A DNA stretch of 39,053 nt from Alphaproteobacteria bacterium casp-alpha2 (GCA_001510075.1 LFEN01000003.1:1-39053); one strand, 5' to 3'; counted from the first letter of the stretch, positions 17,347 through 26,443 are shown. Translations and numbers: made by a program. Notes: generated by a model not told the origin, from the sequence alone.

Positions 17347-17463
17347 AGGCCTGAAACTACGCCAGCCGCCGTTGGGGGGCAATCGCCATATCGCGGCGGC
17401 TGCCTTTTTTCGCCAAAGGTTGTACTATCAACCGGAGAGCCAAAAAAAACAGAAGGAAATCCA

Positions 17464-17883
17464 GTGCTTACAATCAAACGCCTGTCATTGGACGAGGCCA
17501 GAAAATTGATCAAGGCGGCAAAACGCCAGGCCGCTAAAACCGGCGTTGCCATGTGTGTTTCCATAACCGACGAATCGGGCAACCTGATTGCGTTCGAGCG
17601 CATGGACGGAGCCAAGATTTTGAGCGTGTCTTTGTCCGCCGACAAAGCCTTTAGCGCCGCCATTTCCAAGCGCCCGACCCACGAATACAACGAATTGTGC
17701 CAGCCCGGCGAGCTGGTATTCGGCATCCACACCTCGTCGGGCGGGCGGTTTTCCACCGTCGGTGGCGGCTATCCGGTGTTTGCCGGTAAGACGGTGATTG
17801 GCGGCATCGGCGTTTCCGGCGGGGCGGCGGAACAGGACATGGAATGCGCCCTGGCGGCGTTGAAAGCCTTCAAAGGTCTTTGA
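17464..17883 (+). CDS. GlcG/HbpS family protein
   Basis: The gene encodes 139 residues from GTG 17464, preceded by AGAAGGAAA. The frame is open for about 650 bases further upstream, but that part is antisense to dgt and unlikely to be coding. The segments LDEARKLIKAAKRQA, VSITDESGNLIAFERMDGA, ADKAFSAA and GGGYPVFAGKTVIGGIGVSGG are diagnostic of the GlcG/HbpS (DUF336) fold. Members bind haem or small ligands and often accompany glycolate or propanediol enzymes, but no such gene is nearby, so the function stays open. The 117 bases between dgt and this gene must hold both promoters. Confidence 0.88.
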   Translation: MLTIKRLSLDEARKLIKAAKRQAAKTGVAMCVSITDESGNLIAFERMDGAKILSVSLSADKAFSAAISKRPTHEYNELCQPGELVFGIHTSSGGRFSTVGGGYPVFAGKTVIGGIGVSGGAAEQDMECALAALKAFKGL

Positions 17884-17934
17884 CAAACCGCCCAGACGCA
17901 CTACATAAAGAACTGGAAATGAAGGTTATTTGAC

Positions 17935-18291
17935 ATGCCAGACGGAAACAGCACGCAAAGCGCCCAAAAGCTCATCGTCACGGACTCCTGCGCCCAGCGC
18001 ATCAAGGAGCTTCGCGAGATGGAGAGCAACCCGGCCCTGATGCTGCGCATCACCATTTCAGGCGGCGGCTGTTCGGGCTTTCAGTACGGCTTTACGCTCG
18101 ACGATAAAACCGCCGACGATGATCTGACCTTCGAGAACGGCAATATCAAGGTCGTCGTTGACGAGGTCTCCCTAGGGCTTCTCGAAGGCTCGGAAGTCGA
18201 TTTCAAGAATGACCTCGGCGGTTCCTTCTTTTCCATCAACAACCCCAACGCGACCGCCAATTGCGGCTGCGGCTCGTCGTTCTCGATCTAA
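17935..18291 (+). CDS. erpA: A-type iron-sulfur cluster insertion protein, ErpA-like
   Basis: The protein has 118 residues. The A-type carrier receives and delivers Fe-S clusters through three cysteines: Cys46 in GGGCSGFQY and Cys110/Cys112 in NCGCGSSF. The N-terminus (about 12 residues) is longer than in IscA. The start is ATG 17935 with GAAGG upstream. It stands alone rather than in an isc or suf operon, which favours ErpA over IscA, but this is an inference from context. Confidence 0.93.
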   Translation: MPDGNSTQSAQKLIVTDSCAQRIKELREMESNPALMLRITISGGGCSGFQYGFTLDDKTADDDLTFENGNIKVVVDEVSLGLLEGSEVDFKNDLGGSFFSINNPNATANCGCGSSFSI

Positions 18292-18309
18292 AAGGGGATT
18301 TGCGGCAAT

Positions 18310-18408
18310 CCTTCGACACGCTCGCTTAGGCTCGCTGCTCAGGATGAGGCGTTTTATATATATTTCCTACACCTCACCCTGAGGAGGACCGGAGGTCCGT
18401 CTCGAAGG
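18310..18408. repeat. REP-like palindromic element (CTTCGACACGCTCGCT ... CGTCTCGAAGG family)
   Basis: The left arm starts CCTTCGACACG and contains CTCAGGATGAGG. After an AT-rich centre (GTTTTATATATATTTC) the right arm has CCTCACCCTGAGG and ends CGTCTCGAAGG. The arms are inverted with few mismatches, so a long hairpin can form. Elements with these CTTCGA/CCTGAGG words are dispersed widely in alphaproteobacterial intergenic regions. Here it lies between the convergent erpA and hydrolase genes, where it may also serve as a bidirectional terminator. Confidence 0.8.
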
Positions 18409-18425
18409 GGGCCGCCGCCATCCCG

Positions 18426-19217
18426 TCAGTGGCTTTTGATCCATGCCGCAATGGCGTCGACGACTTTTTGCTCGATTTCGAGAAAGCCGTGGTGGGACTT
18501 GGCCTTGCAAGGATTGCCGGAACCGCTACTGCCGCCATTGAAAATCTTTAATTCGGACGCTTTGGAAGCGGTCAACCCGGCCTTGATATCTCTGGCCCCC
18601 GATACGGGCGTTACCGAGCATCCGTCTTCTTCGTGATGGGCCACCAGCACGGGAATTTTAATGCCCGCAAGGTTAAAATCGAGGACGTTGCCGCCGTGCT
18701 TGTTGGAGACGCCGACGGTTGAGGTCAGGACAATTCCGTCCGGCCCGCCGTCTTTGATATTCGCTGCCGCATTGGCCGCCGACGTCGATCCCCGGCTGGT
18801 GCCGACCAGCCAGACGGAAAGGCCGGGATAATTTTTCCGCAAACGTTTTATCGCCTTTTTGATGTCACCGGCGTGCTCTTCGCCCATGCGGTAGTCGAAG
18901 GTCAAGCCTTCGCCGTCCCGGCGGTCCGACGGCGCATCGAACAGAACACTGATCAATCCATGTTCCGTGAATTTTTTTCGGCTTCTGGTGAGAAAATTAC
19001 CTTTCGTCCCTTTGAACGTGCCGTCTTTTTTGATTTTGACAAGGCCCGCCCCGCCGGGAAAAAGAACCGCGATGGCTTTCGGGTCAGACGGAACATCAGC
19101 CAGCATCCTGAGAAAAACGTCGTCCCGGGGTTTAATTTTAATCAGGTCTTCGGCAATCGCCGCCGTTGCGATAGCGGTAAAAAGGAAGGAAAAAACCAGT
19201 GTCCTGATCATGGCCAT
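18426..19217 (-). CDS. Exported alpha/beta hydrolase-like protein of unknown substrate
   Basis: The gene encodes 263 residues with a signal peptide (about residues 1-22, ending AIAE). It has an alpha/beta-hydrolase layout: AVLFPGGAG as a possible oxyanion region, GTSRGS as the nucleophile elbow (Ser in G-x-S-x-G), VLVAHHEEDGCS as the acid region and KSHHGFLEIE as the catalytic His. Two cysteines (DGCSVT and GNPCKAKS) could form a disulfide in the periplasm. The start is ATG 19217 with AGGAG eight bases upstream. Neighbours give no clue to the substrate. Confidence 0.78.
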   Translation of the reverse strand: MAMIRTLVFSFLFTAIATAAIAEDLIKIKPRDDVFLRMLADVPSDPKAIAVLFPGGAGLVKIKKDGTFKGTKGNFLTRSRKKFTEHGLISVLFDAPSDRRDGEGLTFDYRMGEEHAGDIKKAIKRLRKNYPGLSVWLVGTSRGSTSAANAAANIKDGGPDGIVLTSTVGVSNKHGGNVLDFNLAGIKIPVLVAHHEEDGCSVTPVSGARDIKAGLTASKASELKIFNGGSSGSGNPCKAKSHHGFLEIEQKVVDAIAAWIKSH

Positions 19218-19309
19218 TTTTAATGCTCCTTTTTCAAGCTTGCATTCATTAGGCCCCCGCCCGAAAGTTATTCACGCTGGATCCCCCAAACAAACAGAAA
19301 GAGCGCCCC

Positions 19310-20116
19310 GTGGTCAAGATCGCAACCTGGAACGTCAACTCCATCAAGGCACGATTGCCAAGGGTGATCGAGTGGTTAAAAGAGTTTCAGCCCGATGTGG
19401 CGCTGTTGCAGGAAACAAAATCCGTTGACGAAACCTTCCCGGCCCTGGAAATCGGCGATCTCGGCTATAACGTCGAGATATCTGGTCAAAAAACCTACAA
19501 CGGCGTCGCCATTCTTTCGAAATTACCCATCGACGTAGAGCTGACGGCGCTTCCTGGTGACGACACCGATGAACAGGCGCGCTATATCGAGGCGTTGGTG
19601 ACGACGCCATCGGGCGGCGTCGTCCGGGTTGGTTCAATCTATCTTCCCAACGGCAATCCGACCCGCGACGACAACGACAAAGATTCCGAAAAATTTAGAT
19701 ATAAACTTTCCTGGATGGACCGGCTGATTGCCCACACGAAGGATTTGTTAAAAACCGAAGACGCCTTTGTGCTCGGCGGTGATTACAACATCTGCGTCAA
19801 TGACGGCGACGTTTATAATCCGGCCGGGTTCGTCGATGATGCGTTGTGCCGCCCGGAAAGCCGGGGGCGTTTCCGCCAACTCATGAACCTAGGGCTGACC
19901 AACGCGTTGCGCTCCTTTCACAGCAACCCCGGCCTTTACAGTTATTGGGATTACCAGCGCGGCGCCTGGTCCAAGGACAACGGCTTGCTGATCGACCACT
20001 TGCTGTTATCGCCCCAGGCCGCCGACACATTGCTCAACGCCGGTATCGACAAGACACCCAGGGGCAAGGAAAAGCCATCGGACCACACGCCGGTCTGGTG
20101 TGAGCTGGATTTGTAA
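19310..20116 (+). CDS. xth: Exodeoxyribonuclease III
   Basis: The protein has 268 residues from GTG 19310. It is an AP endonuclease and 3'-5' exonuclease of the EEP family acting in base-excision repair. Catalytic residues are seen in ATWNVNSIK (Asn8), LLQETK (Glu35), LGGDYNIC (Asp/Asn), LLIDHLLLS and SDHTPVW (His). The stop codon overlaps the next gene's ATG by one base (TAATG), so the two are co-transcribed. Confidence 0.95.
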   Translation: MVKIATWNVNSIKARLPRVIEWLKEFQPDVALLQETKSVDETFPALEIGDLGYNVEISGQKTYNGVAILSKLPIDVELTALPGDDTDEQARYIEALVTTPSGGVVRVGSIYLPNGNPTRDDNDKDSEKFRYKLSWMDRLIAHTKDLLKTEDAFVLGGDYNICVNDGDVYNPAGFVDDALCRPESRGRFRQLMNLGLTNALRSFHSNPGLYSYWDYQRGAWSKDNGLLIDHLLLSPQAADTLLNAGIDKTPRGKEKPSDHTPVWCELDL

Positions 20117-20988
20117 TGGCGAACGTCGCCTTTCTCGGCACCGGTAACATGGGCGTGGGCATGGCGGGGCGCCTGATCGACGCCGGGCATGACGTTACAG
20201 TATTCAACCGCAGCCCGGAAAAAACCGCGCCCCTGGTCAAACGCGGCGCAAAGGCCTGCGCAACCCCTGCACACGCCAGCCAGGGTGCCGACGCGGTGTT
20301 CGCCATGGTCGGCGATGATGAGGCGTCAAAAGCCGTCTGGCTTGGCGAAACCGGGGCCTTGAGCGCAGATGTCGCGGCGGGCGCCTTGGCCATCGAATGT
20401 TCGACGTTGTCTCACGGCTGGGTACTGGAATTATCGGCCCAGGCCCGGAAACACGGATTACGCTATCTCGATTGCCCGGTCACGGGAGTTCCCGAAGCCG
20501 CCGCCGCCGGAAAGCTGACGTTATTGGTCGGCGCAGGGGCCGATGACCTGAAAGATGCCCGCCCGCTGCTCGCCCCCCTGTCATCCGAGATCATCCACTT
20601 TGGCGACATCGGCGCCGGCACGGCCTATAAACTGATGGTCAATCTGATCGGCGCCGTTCAGATCGCCGGTGCGGCGGAAGGCATGTTGATTGCGGAAAAA
20701 GCCGGGCTGGATTCGGTGCAAGTCGCCGATGCCATCGGCCGGGGCGCCGCCGCCAGCCCGCAGGTCATCCGCACCACCAAACGCATGGCCGAAGGCGGCC
20801 ACGACCAAAACGTCACATTCTCAGGCAAATTGCGGCTCAAGGATGTCCTCTATGCCCTCAAGCTGGCCGACAAGCTGGGCCAGCAAACGCCCTTTGGCAA
20901 TGCCGCCCGCGACGCCTTTCAAAAGCTCGCCGACGACGGCGTCGATGAACTCAACGAAACCAAGATCATCGACGTGCTGCGGGGCTGA
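20116..20988 (+). CDS. NAD(P)-dependent beta-hydroxyacid dehydrogenase family protein
   Basis: The protein has 290 residues. The Rossmann nucleotide site FLGTGNMGVGMAGRL is at the N-terminus, with NRSP after strand two, which favours NADP. The substrate segment DCPVTGVPEAAAAGKLTLLVGA matches the family signature (usually DAPVSGG). The catalytic Lys lies in GTAYKLMVNLI. The family includes 3-hydroxyisobutyrate and tartronate semialdehyde reductases and GLYR-type succinic semialdehyde reductases. The exact substrate cannot be assigned. It is translationally coupled to xth. Confidence 0.9.
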   Translation: MANVAFLGTGNMGVGMAGRLIDAGHDVTVFNRSPEKTAPLVKRGAKACATPAHASQGADAVFAMVGDDEASKAVWLGETGALSADVAAGALAIECSTLSHGWVLELSAQARKHGLRYLDCPVTGVPEAAAAGKLTLLVGAGADDLKDARPLLAPLSSEIIHFGDIGAGTAYKLMVNLIGAVQIAGAAEGMLIAEKAGLDSVQVADAIGRGAAASPQVIRTTKRMAEGGHDQNVTFSGKLRLKDVLYALKLADKLGQQTPFGNAARDAFQKLADDGVDELNETKIIDVLRG

Positions 20989-21044
20989 AGAAGCGAACTT
21001 TCAAAGAAATGCCCGGTTATTGAGAAGACCCCCCCGAAAGCGGA

Positions 21045-21368
21045 TTACTCCGCCTTCCCCTGCTCCTGGTCATCCAGAAAGACCAGCAACTTGGGCCAAT
21101 CCTTGCCCGGCGTCTCGAAACTGAGGGCGACGGGGCCTGTATCCTGAACACGCACAACGGTGCCGGTAATCTCAAGACTGCGGACTTTTCCTTCAATCGG
21201 CGCACGGACGGTGAATGCCCCCGTGGTGCCCTGGGGGGGCGGATTTTGCCAGCCGTCAATGAGGATACCGGTGGCCGACACGTTGACGACCTTGCACACG
21301 ACACCCGCCACCACCGCATCGACGGCGGAAAGGCTGTAGCGGCGGTGCGCTCGTTGGAACTCGCTCAT
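21045..21368 (-). CDS. PilZ-domain protein
   Basis: The protein is a single PilZ domain of 107 residues. The c-di-GMP-binding signature is present: the arginine motif RAHRRY near residue 6 and NVSATG about 25 residues later. PilZ proteins change partner activity on c-di-GMP binding, commonly in motility. The gene is divergent from cheY-cheZ across a 172-base AT-richer region (21369-21540) that should hold both promoters; I cannot fix a consensus promoter there. Confidence 0.85.
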   Translation of the reverse strand: MSEFQRAHRRYSLSAVDAVVAGVVCKVVNVSATGILIDGWQNPPPQGTTGAFTVRAPIEGKVRSLEITGTVVRVQDTGPVALSFETPGKDWPKLLVFLDDQEQGKAE

Positions 21369-21540
21369 GGCCGTTAAGTCTTATCCTGTTTAAACTTAAT
21401 GTAGCCAGGGTATTAATCCTGACATACAACGATATGGTACTGACACATTCCAGATAAATTTATGGATTATGTTCTCACCTTAGATGTGTTCGCTGGGATA
21501 AGCGGCCAGACCAAACCGACAGAAAAATAAGGACGTTGCA

Positions 21541-21927
21541 ATGGCAGTCGATATGAAAATGAACATCCTGGTCGTCGATGACTACAACACGATGCTCCGG
21601 ATTCTCAAAAACCTCCTGAAACAATTGGGCTTCCATAACGTCAAGGATGCCCTGGACGGTGGACAGGCGCTTAATATGTTGAACTCCGAAAAGTTCGATT
21701 TCATTATTTCGGACTGGAACATGGAACCGATGACGGGAATCGAGTTGCTCAGGGAAGTTCGTAAATCCGACAAACTGAAGCATATCCCCTTCATCATGAT
21801 CACGGCGGAAAGCAAAACCGAAAACGTTATTACGGCCAAACAGGAAGGCGTATCGAACTATATCGTCAAGCCTTTCAACGCCGAGACGTTGAAAGGAAAA
21901 ATGGCCTCTGTCCTTGGGGCATTCTAA
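21541..21927 (+). CDS. cheY: Chemotaxis response regulator CheY
   Basis: The protein has 128 residues and is a single receiver domain. It has Asp13/Asp14, phospho-acceptor Asp58 (FIISDWNMEPMTG), Thr88 and Lys110 (VKPF). SDWNMPxMxG-type wording and high similarity in the NYIVKPF region are typical of CheY. Phosphorylated CheY binds the flagellar switch. AAGGA precedes the ATG. The next gene, cheZ, overlaps by one base (TAATG). Confidence 0.93.
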   Translation: MAVDMKMNILVVDDYNTMLRILKNLLKQLGFHNVKDALDGGQALNMLNSEKFDFIISDWNMEPMTGIELLREVRKSDKLKHIPFIMITAESKTENVITAKQEGVSNYIVKPFNAETLKGKMASVLGAF

Positions 21928-22619
21928 TGGATAAACGGCCAAGGCCGTTCACTGCGGAAAGACGCAAGGCTGAAGTTACCGGGACATCCATAGGGATTAC
22001 CAACGACGACCTGATGGACGCCATCAGCGACCTTAAGGACAATGTCAACAAGGTCGCCGGACAAATGGCTGAAATTGCCGCAGCTCCCCCACCGCCACCT
22101 CCGCCGGAACCCGACAACACCGATGAGCTGGGTACCATCAAACAGGACGTTTCCGCCTTAAGGGCCGTCGACCCGGACGACGACAAGCTTGTTCTGGCGC
22201 GAGGCGAATTGAAAACGGTCACCGAGATCACCGACAAGTCAGCCAACGAGATCATGAACCAATCGGACGAAATTCATGTCGTCATCGACAAAATTCGCGA
22301 AGATTTATCCGCCGGCAATACGGACAAGGTAGAATCCCACTGCGCCACCCTGGAAGAGATCGCCACCAACCTGTTGATGGCCTGTGAATTTCAGGATCTG
22401 ACGGGTCAGCGCCTGAACAAGGTCTCCAATGCCCTGCTTGGCATGGAAGACAAGATCGGCGGCCTGTTCACCGCCCTGGATATCGCCGAAGGCACCGGCG
22501 CCGGGGGCCTAAGCGCCGTCACCGACGATGACCAGCGCCCCGACACCGACCTTCTGCACGGCCCCCAGGACGAAGGCGAAGGCATTTCCCAGGCCGATAT
22601 CGACTCCCTTTTCGATTGA
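21927..22619 (+). CDS. cheZ: CheY-P phosphatase CheZ
   Basis: The protein has 230 residues, with long helices and a Pro-rich loop (seven prolines at about 54-60). The CheZ signature CEFQDLTGQRLNKV contains the catalytic Gln156, which in the family helps hydrolyse phospho-CheY. The C-terminus, ISQADIDSLFD, stands where Escherichia coli CheZ has its CheY-binding peptide, and also resembles the FliM N-terminal CheY-binding peptide (LSQxEIDALL). It is co-transcribed with cheY. No other che or flagellar gene is in the window. Confidence 0.92.
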   Translation: MDKRPRPFTAERRKAEVTGTSIGITNDDLMDAISDLKDNVNKVAGQMAEIAAAPPPPPPPEPDNTDELGTIKQDVSALRAVDPDDDKLVLARGELKTVTEITDKSANEIMNQSDEIHVVIDKIREDLSAGNTDKVESHCATLEEIATNLLMACEFQDLTGQRLNKVSNALLGMEDKIGGLFTALDIAEGTGAGGLSAVTDDDQRPDTDLLHGPQDEGEGISQADIDSLFD

Positions 22620-22660
22620 GGGTCTGTTAGATCTCGATCGTGCTTAAGGGAGTCCATTAA

Positions 22661-23062
22661 ATGCCCGCTATATCGCTCAGCATCATCCCCCTTTATGCTG
22701 CCCTCCTCGCCATCCTGTATCTGGCCCTGACCTACGCTGTCATCAGGAACCGCTACCGCCTGAAACTCAGCCTCGGCGACGGCGGCGATGTACGAATGAA
22801 CAGGCTTATCCGGGGACACGGGAATTTTGCCGAATACGTGCCCCTGTCTCTGTTGTTGCTGGGCTTCGCCGAAATCGGCGGAACCGGGGCCGTGGTCATC
22901 CACCTGGGCGGCGGATTGCTGCTCGTTGGGCGAATGCTGCACGCCTATGCCTTGGCGCTGACGGAAAAGAACCTTTTGGCGCGCCGCTACGGCATGATCA
23001 TGACCCTGGCCTCCATCGCCATCGGCATCACGTCCTGCCTTCTCCTGTCGCTGGTAGGCTAA
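22661..23062 (+). CDS. MAPEG family membrane protein
   Basis: The protein has 133 residues with four hydrophobic segments. RNRYRLKLSLGDGGD, RLIRGHGNFAEYVPLSLLLL and GRMLHAYAL match the MAPEG family (membrane-associated proteins in eicosanoid and glutathione metabolism). Bacterial members are often glutathione transferases of unknown substrate. TAAGGGAG precedes the ATG by about nine bases. It may be cotranscribed with cheZ (41-base gap), but no functional link is evident. Confidence 0.9.
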   Translation: MPAISLSIIPLYAALLAILYLALTYAVIRNRYRLKLSLGDGGDVRMNRLIRGHGNFAEYVPLSLLLLGFAEIGGTGAVVIHLGGGLLLVGRMLHAYALALTEKNLLARRYGMIMTLASIAIGITSCLLLSLVG

Positions 23063-23170
23063 GCCCTTCGGCCTTGCACCCGGCCACCCTTCGTCTTAAA
23101 CCATAATTAAATAACTAGCCTAAAACGGGCCAGAAATGGCCGGAAAATGGTTTTATCACGGAGGATACTC

Positions 23171-24895
23171 ATGGACGCCAAGGTTTTTGATAAATCCCGC
23201 TTGCCCAGCCGGCACGTGACCGAAGGGCCGGAACACGCCCCGCACCGCTCGTTTTTGTACGCCATGGGTTTGACGGAAGAAGAAATCCACCGCCCCTTTG
23301 TCGGCGTCGTCACGTCCTGGAACGAAACCGCGCCGTGTAACATCACCCTGATGCGGCAATCCGCCGTCGCCAAGGAAGGCGTTAAAGCAGGCGGCGGCAC
23401 GCCCCGGGAATTCACCACCATCACCGTCACCGACGGCATCGCCATGGGTCACCAGGGCATGAAGTCGTCGCTGGCCAGCCGCGATTTGATCGCGGATTCG
23501 GCGGAATTGACCATGCGCGGACATAGCTACGACGCCATGGTCGGCATCGCCGGTTGCGACAAATCCCTGCCCGGCCTGATGATGGTCATGGTGCGGCTTA
23601 ACGTGCCGAGCGTGTTCATGTACGGCGGTTCTATCCTGCCCGGTCGTTTCAAAGACAGAGACGTCACCGTCGTCGATGTCTACGAGGCCGTCGGCGAACA
23701 CATGGCGGGGAAAATGAGCGACGAAGACCTGCACGAGCTGGAATGCGTCGCCTGCCCGTCCGGCGGGTCGTGTGGCGGCCAGTTCACCGCCAACACCATG
23801 GCCTGCGTGTCGGAAGCCATCGGCCTGGCGCTGCCCGGTTCGGCTGGCACGCCGGCGATGTATGAGACCCGCGACGAATACGCCCGCGCGTCGGGCGAAG
23901 CCGTGATGGCGTGCCTGGCCAAGGGCATCCGGCCGCGCGACATCGTCACCCGCGAGGCATTGGAAAACGCTGCCGTCGTCGTCGCCGCCACCGGCGGTTC
24001 GACCAACGCCGGGCTGCACCTGCCGGCGATCGCCAACGAAGCGGGCATCGATTTTGATTTGATGGATGTCTGCGAAATATTCAAGAAAACGCCCTACATC
24101 GCCGACCTCAAGCCGGCTGGAAAATACGTCGCCAAGGATATGCACGAAGCCGGTGGCATGCCGATTTTGATGAAAACCCTGTTCGACGCCGGCTATATCC
24201 ACGGCGATTGCATGACCGTCACCGGCAAGACCATTGCCGAAAATCTCGAAGGGGTGGTTTTCAACGAAGACCAGAAAGTCATCTATCCGGCAACCAACCC
24301 CATCACGCCGACCGGCGGCGTTGTCGGGCTGCAAGGCAATCTGGCTACGGACGGGGCTATTGTTAAAGTCGCGGGCATGAAGGTCTTGCAGCATAGCGGC
24401 CCGGCCCGCGTTTTCGAGTGCGAGGAAGATTGCTTCGAAGCCGTCCTCAACAAGGATTACAAGGAAGGCGACGTGCTCGTCATCCGTAACGAAGGCCCGA
24501 AAGGCGGCCCCGGTATGCGCGAAATGCTATCGACCACGGCGGCGCTTTACGGCCAGGGCATGGGCGACAAGGTGGCGTTGATCACCGACGGGCGGTTTTC
24601 CGGCGCGACGCGCGGTTTCTGCGTCGGCCACGTCAACCCCGAAGCCGCCACCGGCGGCACCATCGGGCTCCTAAAGGACGGCGACATCATCACCATTGAC
24701 GCCGATGCCGGCACGATTGATGTGGCGCTCAGCGATGAAGAGCTGGCGAGCCGTAAAAAAGATTGGAAACCGCATCAAAACGATTACCAGTCGGGCGCGC
24801 TTTGGCGGTATGCTCAGACCGTGGGCGAAGCGCGCTACGGCGCCATCACGCATCCGGGCGCGGCTAAGGAAAAGCACGTCTACACCGATATCTAA
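23171..24895 (+). CDS. ilvD: Dihydroxy-acid dehydratase
   Basis: The protein has 574 residues from ATG 23171, with GGAGG seven bases upstream. It dehydrates 2,3-dihydroxy-isovalerate and 2,3-dihydroxy-3-methylvalerate in valine, leucine and isoleucine synthesis. The Fe-S ligands are Cys56 (NETAPCN), Cys129 (GCDKS) and Cys201 ([15 protein letters not shown]). The Mg-binding Lys follows in GCDKSLPG. Other signatures are [20 protein letters not shown] near the C-terminus. The 108 bases upstream are AT-rich and probably hold the promoter; no leader peptide with branched-chain codons was found. Confidence 0.97.
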   Translation: MDAKVFDKSRLPSRHVTEGPEHAPHRSFLYAMGLTEEEIHRPFVGVVTSWNETAPCNITLMRQSAVAKEGVKAGGGTPREFTTITVTDGIAMGHQGMKSSLASRDLIADSAELTMRGHSYDAMVGIAGCDKSLPGLMMVMVRLNVPSVFMYGGSILPGRFKDRDVTVVDVYEAVGEHMAGKMSDEDLHELECVACPSGGSCGGQFTANTMACVSEAIGLALPGSAGTPAMYETRDEYARASGEAVMACLAKGIRPRDIVTREALENAAVVVAATGGSTNAGLHLPAIANEAGIDFDLMDVCEIFKKTPYIADLKPAGKYVAKDMHEAGGMPILMKTLFDAGYIHGDCMTVTGKTIAENLEGVVFNEDQKVIYPATNPITPTGGVVGLQGNLATDGAIVKVAGMKVLQHSGPARVFECEEDCFEAVLNKDYKEGDVLVIRNEGPKGGPGMREMLSTTAALYGQGMGDKVALITDGRFSGATRGFCVGHVNPEAATGGTIGLLKDGDIITIDADAGTIDVALSDEELASRKKDWKPHQNDYQSGALWRYAQTVGEARYGAITHPGAAKEKHVYTDI

Positions 24896-24915
24896 AGGGG
24901 GCACCCTAGGGGACG

Positions 24916-25221
24916 ATGAGCCAACCCAGCAATCCCAGCGACGGTCGGGAGTTCGAACGCAAGAACACCATGTTCGGCGCCCGGCTTCGCGTCGGCGACA
25001 ACGTCTACGGCAGCGAAATCGTCAATATTTCCTTTGGCGGCGCCCAGGTGCGCGTCGGCCGCTCCCTGAAAAACGGAGACAAGGTCATTCTTGAGGTCGA
25101 ACCTTTCGGGTCTTTTGAAACGGAAATCAGATGGTCCGACGGCAAGGATGTCGGCATCAAATTCAATGGCGACCCTGAAAAAGTGGCGGAACTGGTCATG
25201 GCCATCGCCACCTATGCCTGA
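24916..25221 (+). CDS. PilZ-domain protein
   Basis: The protein has 101 residues and is one PilZ domain. The arginine motif REFERKN is followed by NISFGG, the second c-di-GMP motif, and by ETEIRWSDGKDVGIKF. It lies 20 bases after ilvD and its last three codons overlap the aminotransferase start (8 bases), so it is translationally tied to that enzyme. It resembles the PilZ protein at 21045-21368 only at domain level. Confidence 0.85.
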   Translation: MSQPSNPSDGREFERKNTMFGARLRVGDNVYGSEIVNISFGGAQVRVGRSLKNGDKVILEVEPFGSFETEIRWSDGKDVGIKFNGDPEKVAELVMAIATYA

Positions 25222-26431
25222 GCTGAACCTCGACTTTGTTCGCAGCCTGTATCCGGCCAAGTGCTGGGACTGGGCGTTTTTCGAGAACGCCGGCGGGTCG
25301 TACGTACCCGAAAGCGTCATCACCCGCGTCACCGATTATATGCGCCAGACCCAGGTCCAGCCGGGGGCAAGCTACGAGGCCTCGGCCAAGGCGGCGCAAC
25401 GCATCGCCCTGGGCCAACGTCTGATGGCGGAGTTGATCGGGGCCGACAGCGACGAAGTCATCATCGGCCCATCGACGACGACCAACATTTTTGTCTTATC
25501 GAAAGCCTTTGCGGAATTCCTCGACCCCGGCGACGAGGTCATCGTCACCAACCTCGATCACGAAGCCAACATCGGCGCCTGGCGCAGGCTCGAACAACAT
25601 GGGATTAAGCTCAAGGAATGGCCGGTCGATCCCGAAACCGAACGCTTGCAGCCGGAAACGCTGGATGACTTGTTATCCGACAAAACCCGCCTCGTCTGTT
25701 TCAGCCATTGCTCGAACATTCTGGGTGGCATCAACGACGCCAAAGCGATAACCCGCAAAGTCCATGATGCGGGGGCGCTGGTCTGCGTAGACGGCGTCGC
25801 CTATGCGCCGCACCGGGCCATCGATGTCAAGGAACTCGACGTCGATTTTTATGTGCTCAGCCTCTACAAACTTTTCGGCCCGCATGTGTCGCTGTTGTAC
25901 GCCAAACGCCAGCACCTGGAGCGCCTGCCGGCGCAAAACCATTATTTCCTCGATGACCAGATCCCGTTGAAGCTCAACCCCGGCGGGCCGAACCACGAAT
26001 TTACGGCGGCGCTCGTTGGCATTGCCGATTATTTCGACGCCCTGGCGGCGCATCATTTGTCCCAGCCGCCGAACACCTTCAAGGCCCGCGCCGACGCCAT
26101 GTTCGAGATAATGAGCGCGCATGAAGATAAACTGGCGGCACGCTTCAATGATTTTCTGGCATCAAAGACGGCGGTGCGCCTATTCGGCCCCGGCGGGGCG
26201 CGCACACCGACCTTTTCGTTTATCGTCGATGGCAAGGCATCATCGGAAATAGCAACTGAGCTGGAAAAATCCAAGATCGCCATCGGCTGCGGCCGGTTTT
26301 ACGCCAACCGGCTGGTCGACGCGCTAGGCGTCAACAACCCCGAAGACGGCGTCTTGCGCGTCTCGATGGCGCACTACAATACGATGGATGAGGTCGAGCG
26401 TTTGATTACGGCGCTGGATGGGGTGCTTTAG
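25214..26431 (+). CDS. Class V aminotransferase, cysteine desulfurase-like
   Basis: The protein has 405 residues from ATG 25214; the longer open frame upstream is antisense-like to the PilZ gene and is dropped. It is a PLP fold type I enzyme. The PLP Lys219 lies in LSLYKLFGPH; the preceding CVDGVAYAPH holds the cofactor Asp, and NLDHEANIGAW the stacking His. The subgroup is related to cysteine desulfurase-like proteins of the SufS/CsdA type, but no desulfurase catalytic Cys loop is evident at the usual site, so the substrate is uncertain. The last codons (ALDGVL and stop) form the left copy of a 23-base direct repeat. Confidence 0.9.
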   Translation: MPELNLDFVRSLYPAKCWDWAFFENAGGSYVPESVITRVTDYMRQTQVQPGASYEASAKAAQRIALGQRLMAELIGADSDEVIIGPSTTTNIFVLSKAFAEFLDPGDEVIVTNLDHEANIGAWRRLEQHGIKLKEWPVDPETERLQPETLDDLLSDKTRLVCFSHCSNILGGINDAKAITRKVHDAGALVCVDGVAYAPHRAIDVKELDVDFYVLSLYKLFGPHVSLLYAKRQHLERLPAQNHYFLDDQIPLKLNPGGPNHEFTAALVGIADYFDALAAHHLSQPPNTFKARADAMFEIMSAHEDKLAARFNDFLASKTAVRLFGPGGARTPTFSFIVDGKASSEIATELEKSKIAIGCGRFYANRLVDALGVNNPEDGVLRVSMAHYNTMDEVERLITALDGVL

Positions 26432-26432
26432 G
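26410..26432. repeat. Left copy of 23-bp direct repeat flanking higBA
   Basis: The sequence begins GGCGCTGGATG and ends GCTTTAGG. It differs from the right copy (27072-27094) at two of 23 positions. It encodes ALDGVL and the TAG stop of the aminotransferase. Confidence 0.75.
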
Positions 26433-26443
26433 GGGCGTTTCCT

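Noticed and set aside
21369-21540. TTAA-rich region as a possible CtrA-binding promoter
   Set aside because: The TTAA words do not have the TTAA-N7-TTAA spacing needed for a CtrA site.
23156-24394. 412-codon minus-strand open frame
   Set aside because: It is antisense to ilvD, His/Gly/Asp-rich as expected for a shadow frame, with no recognisable motif.
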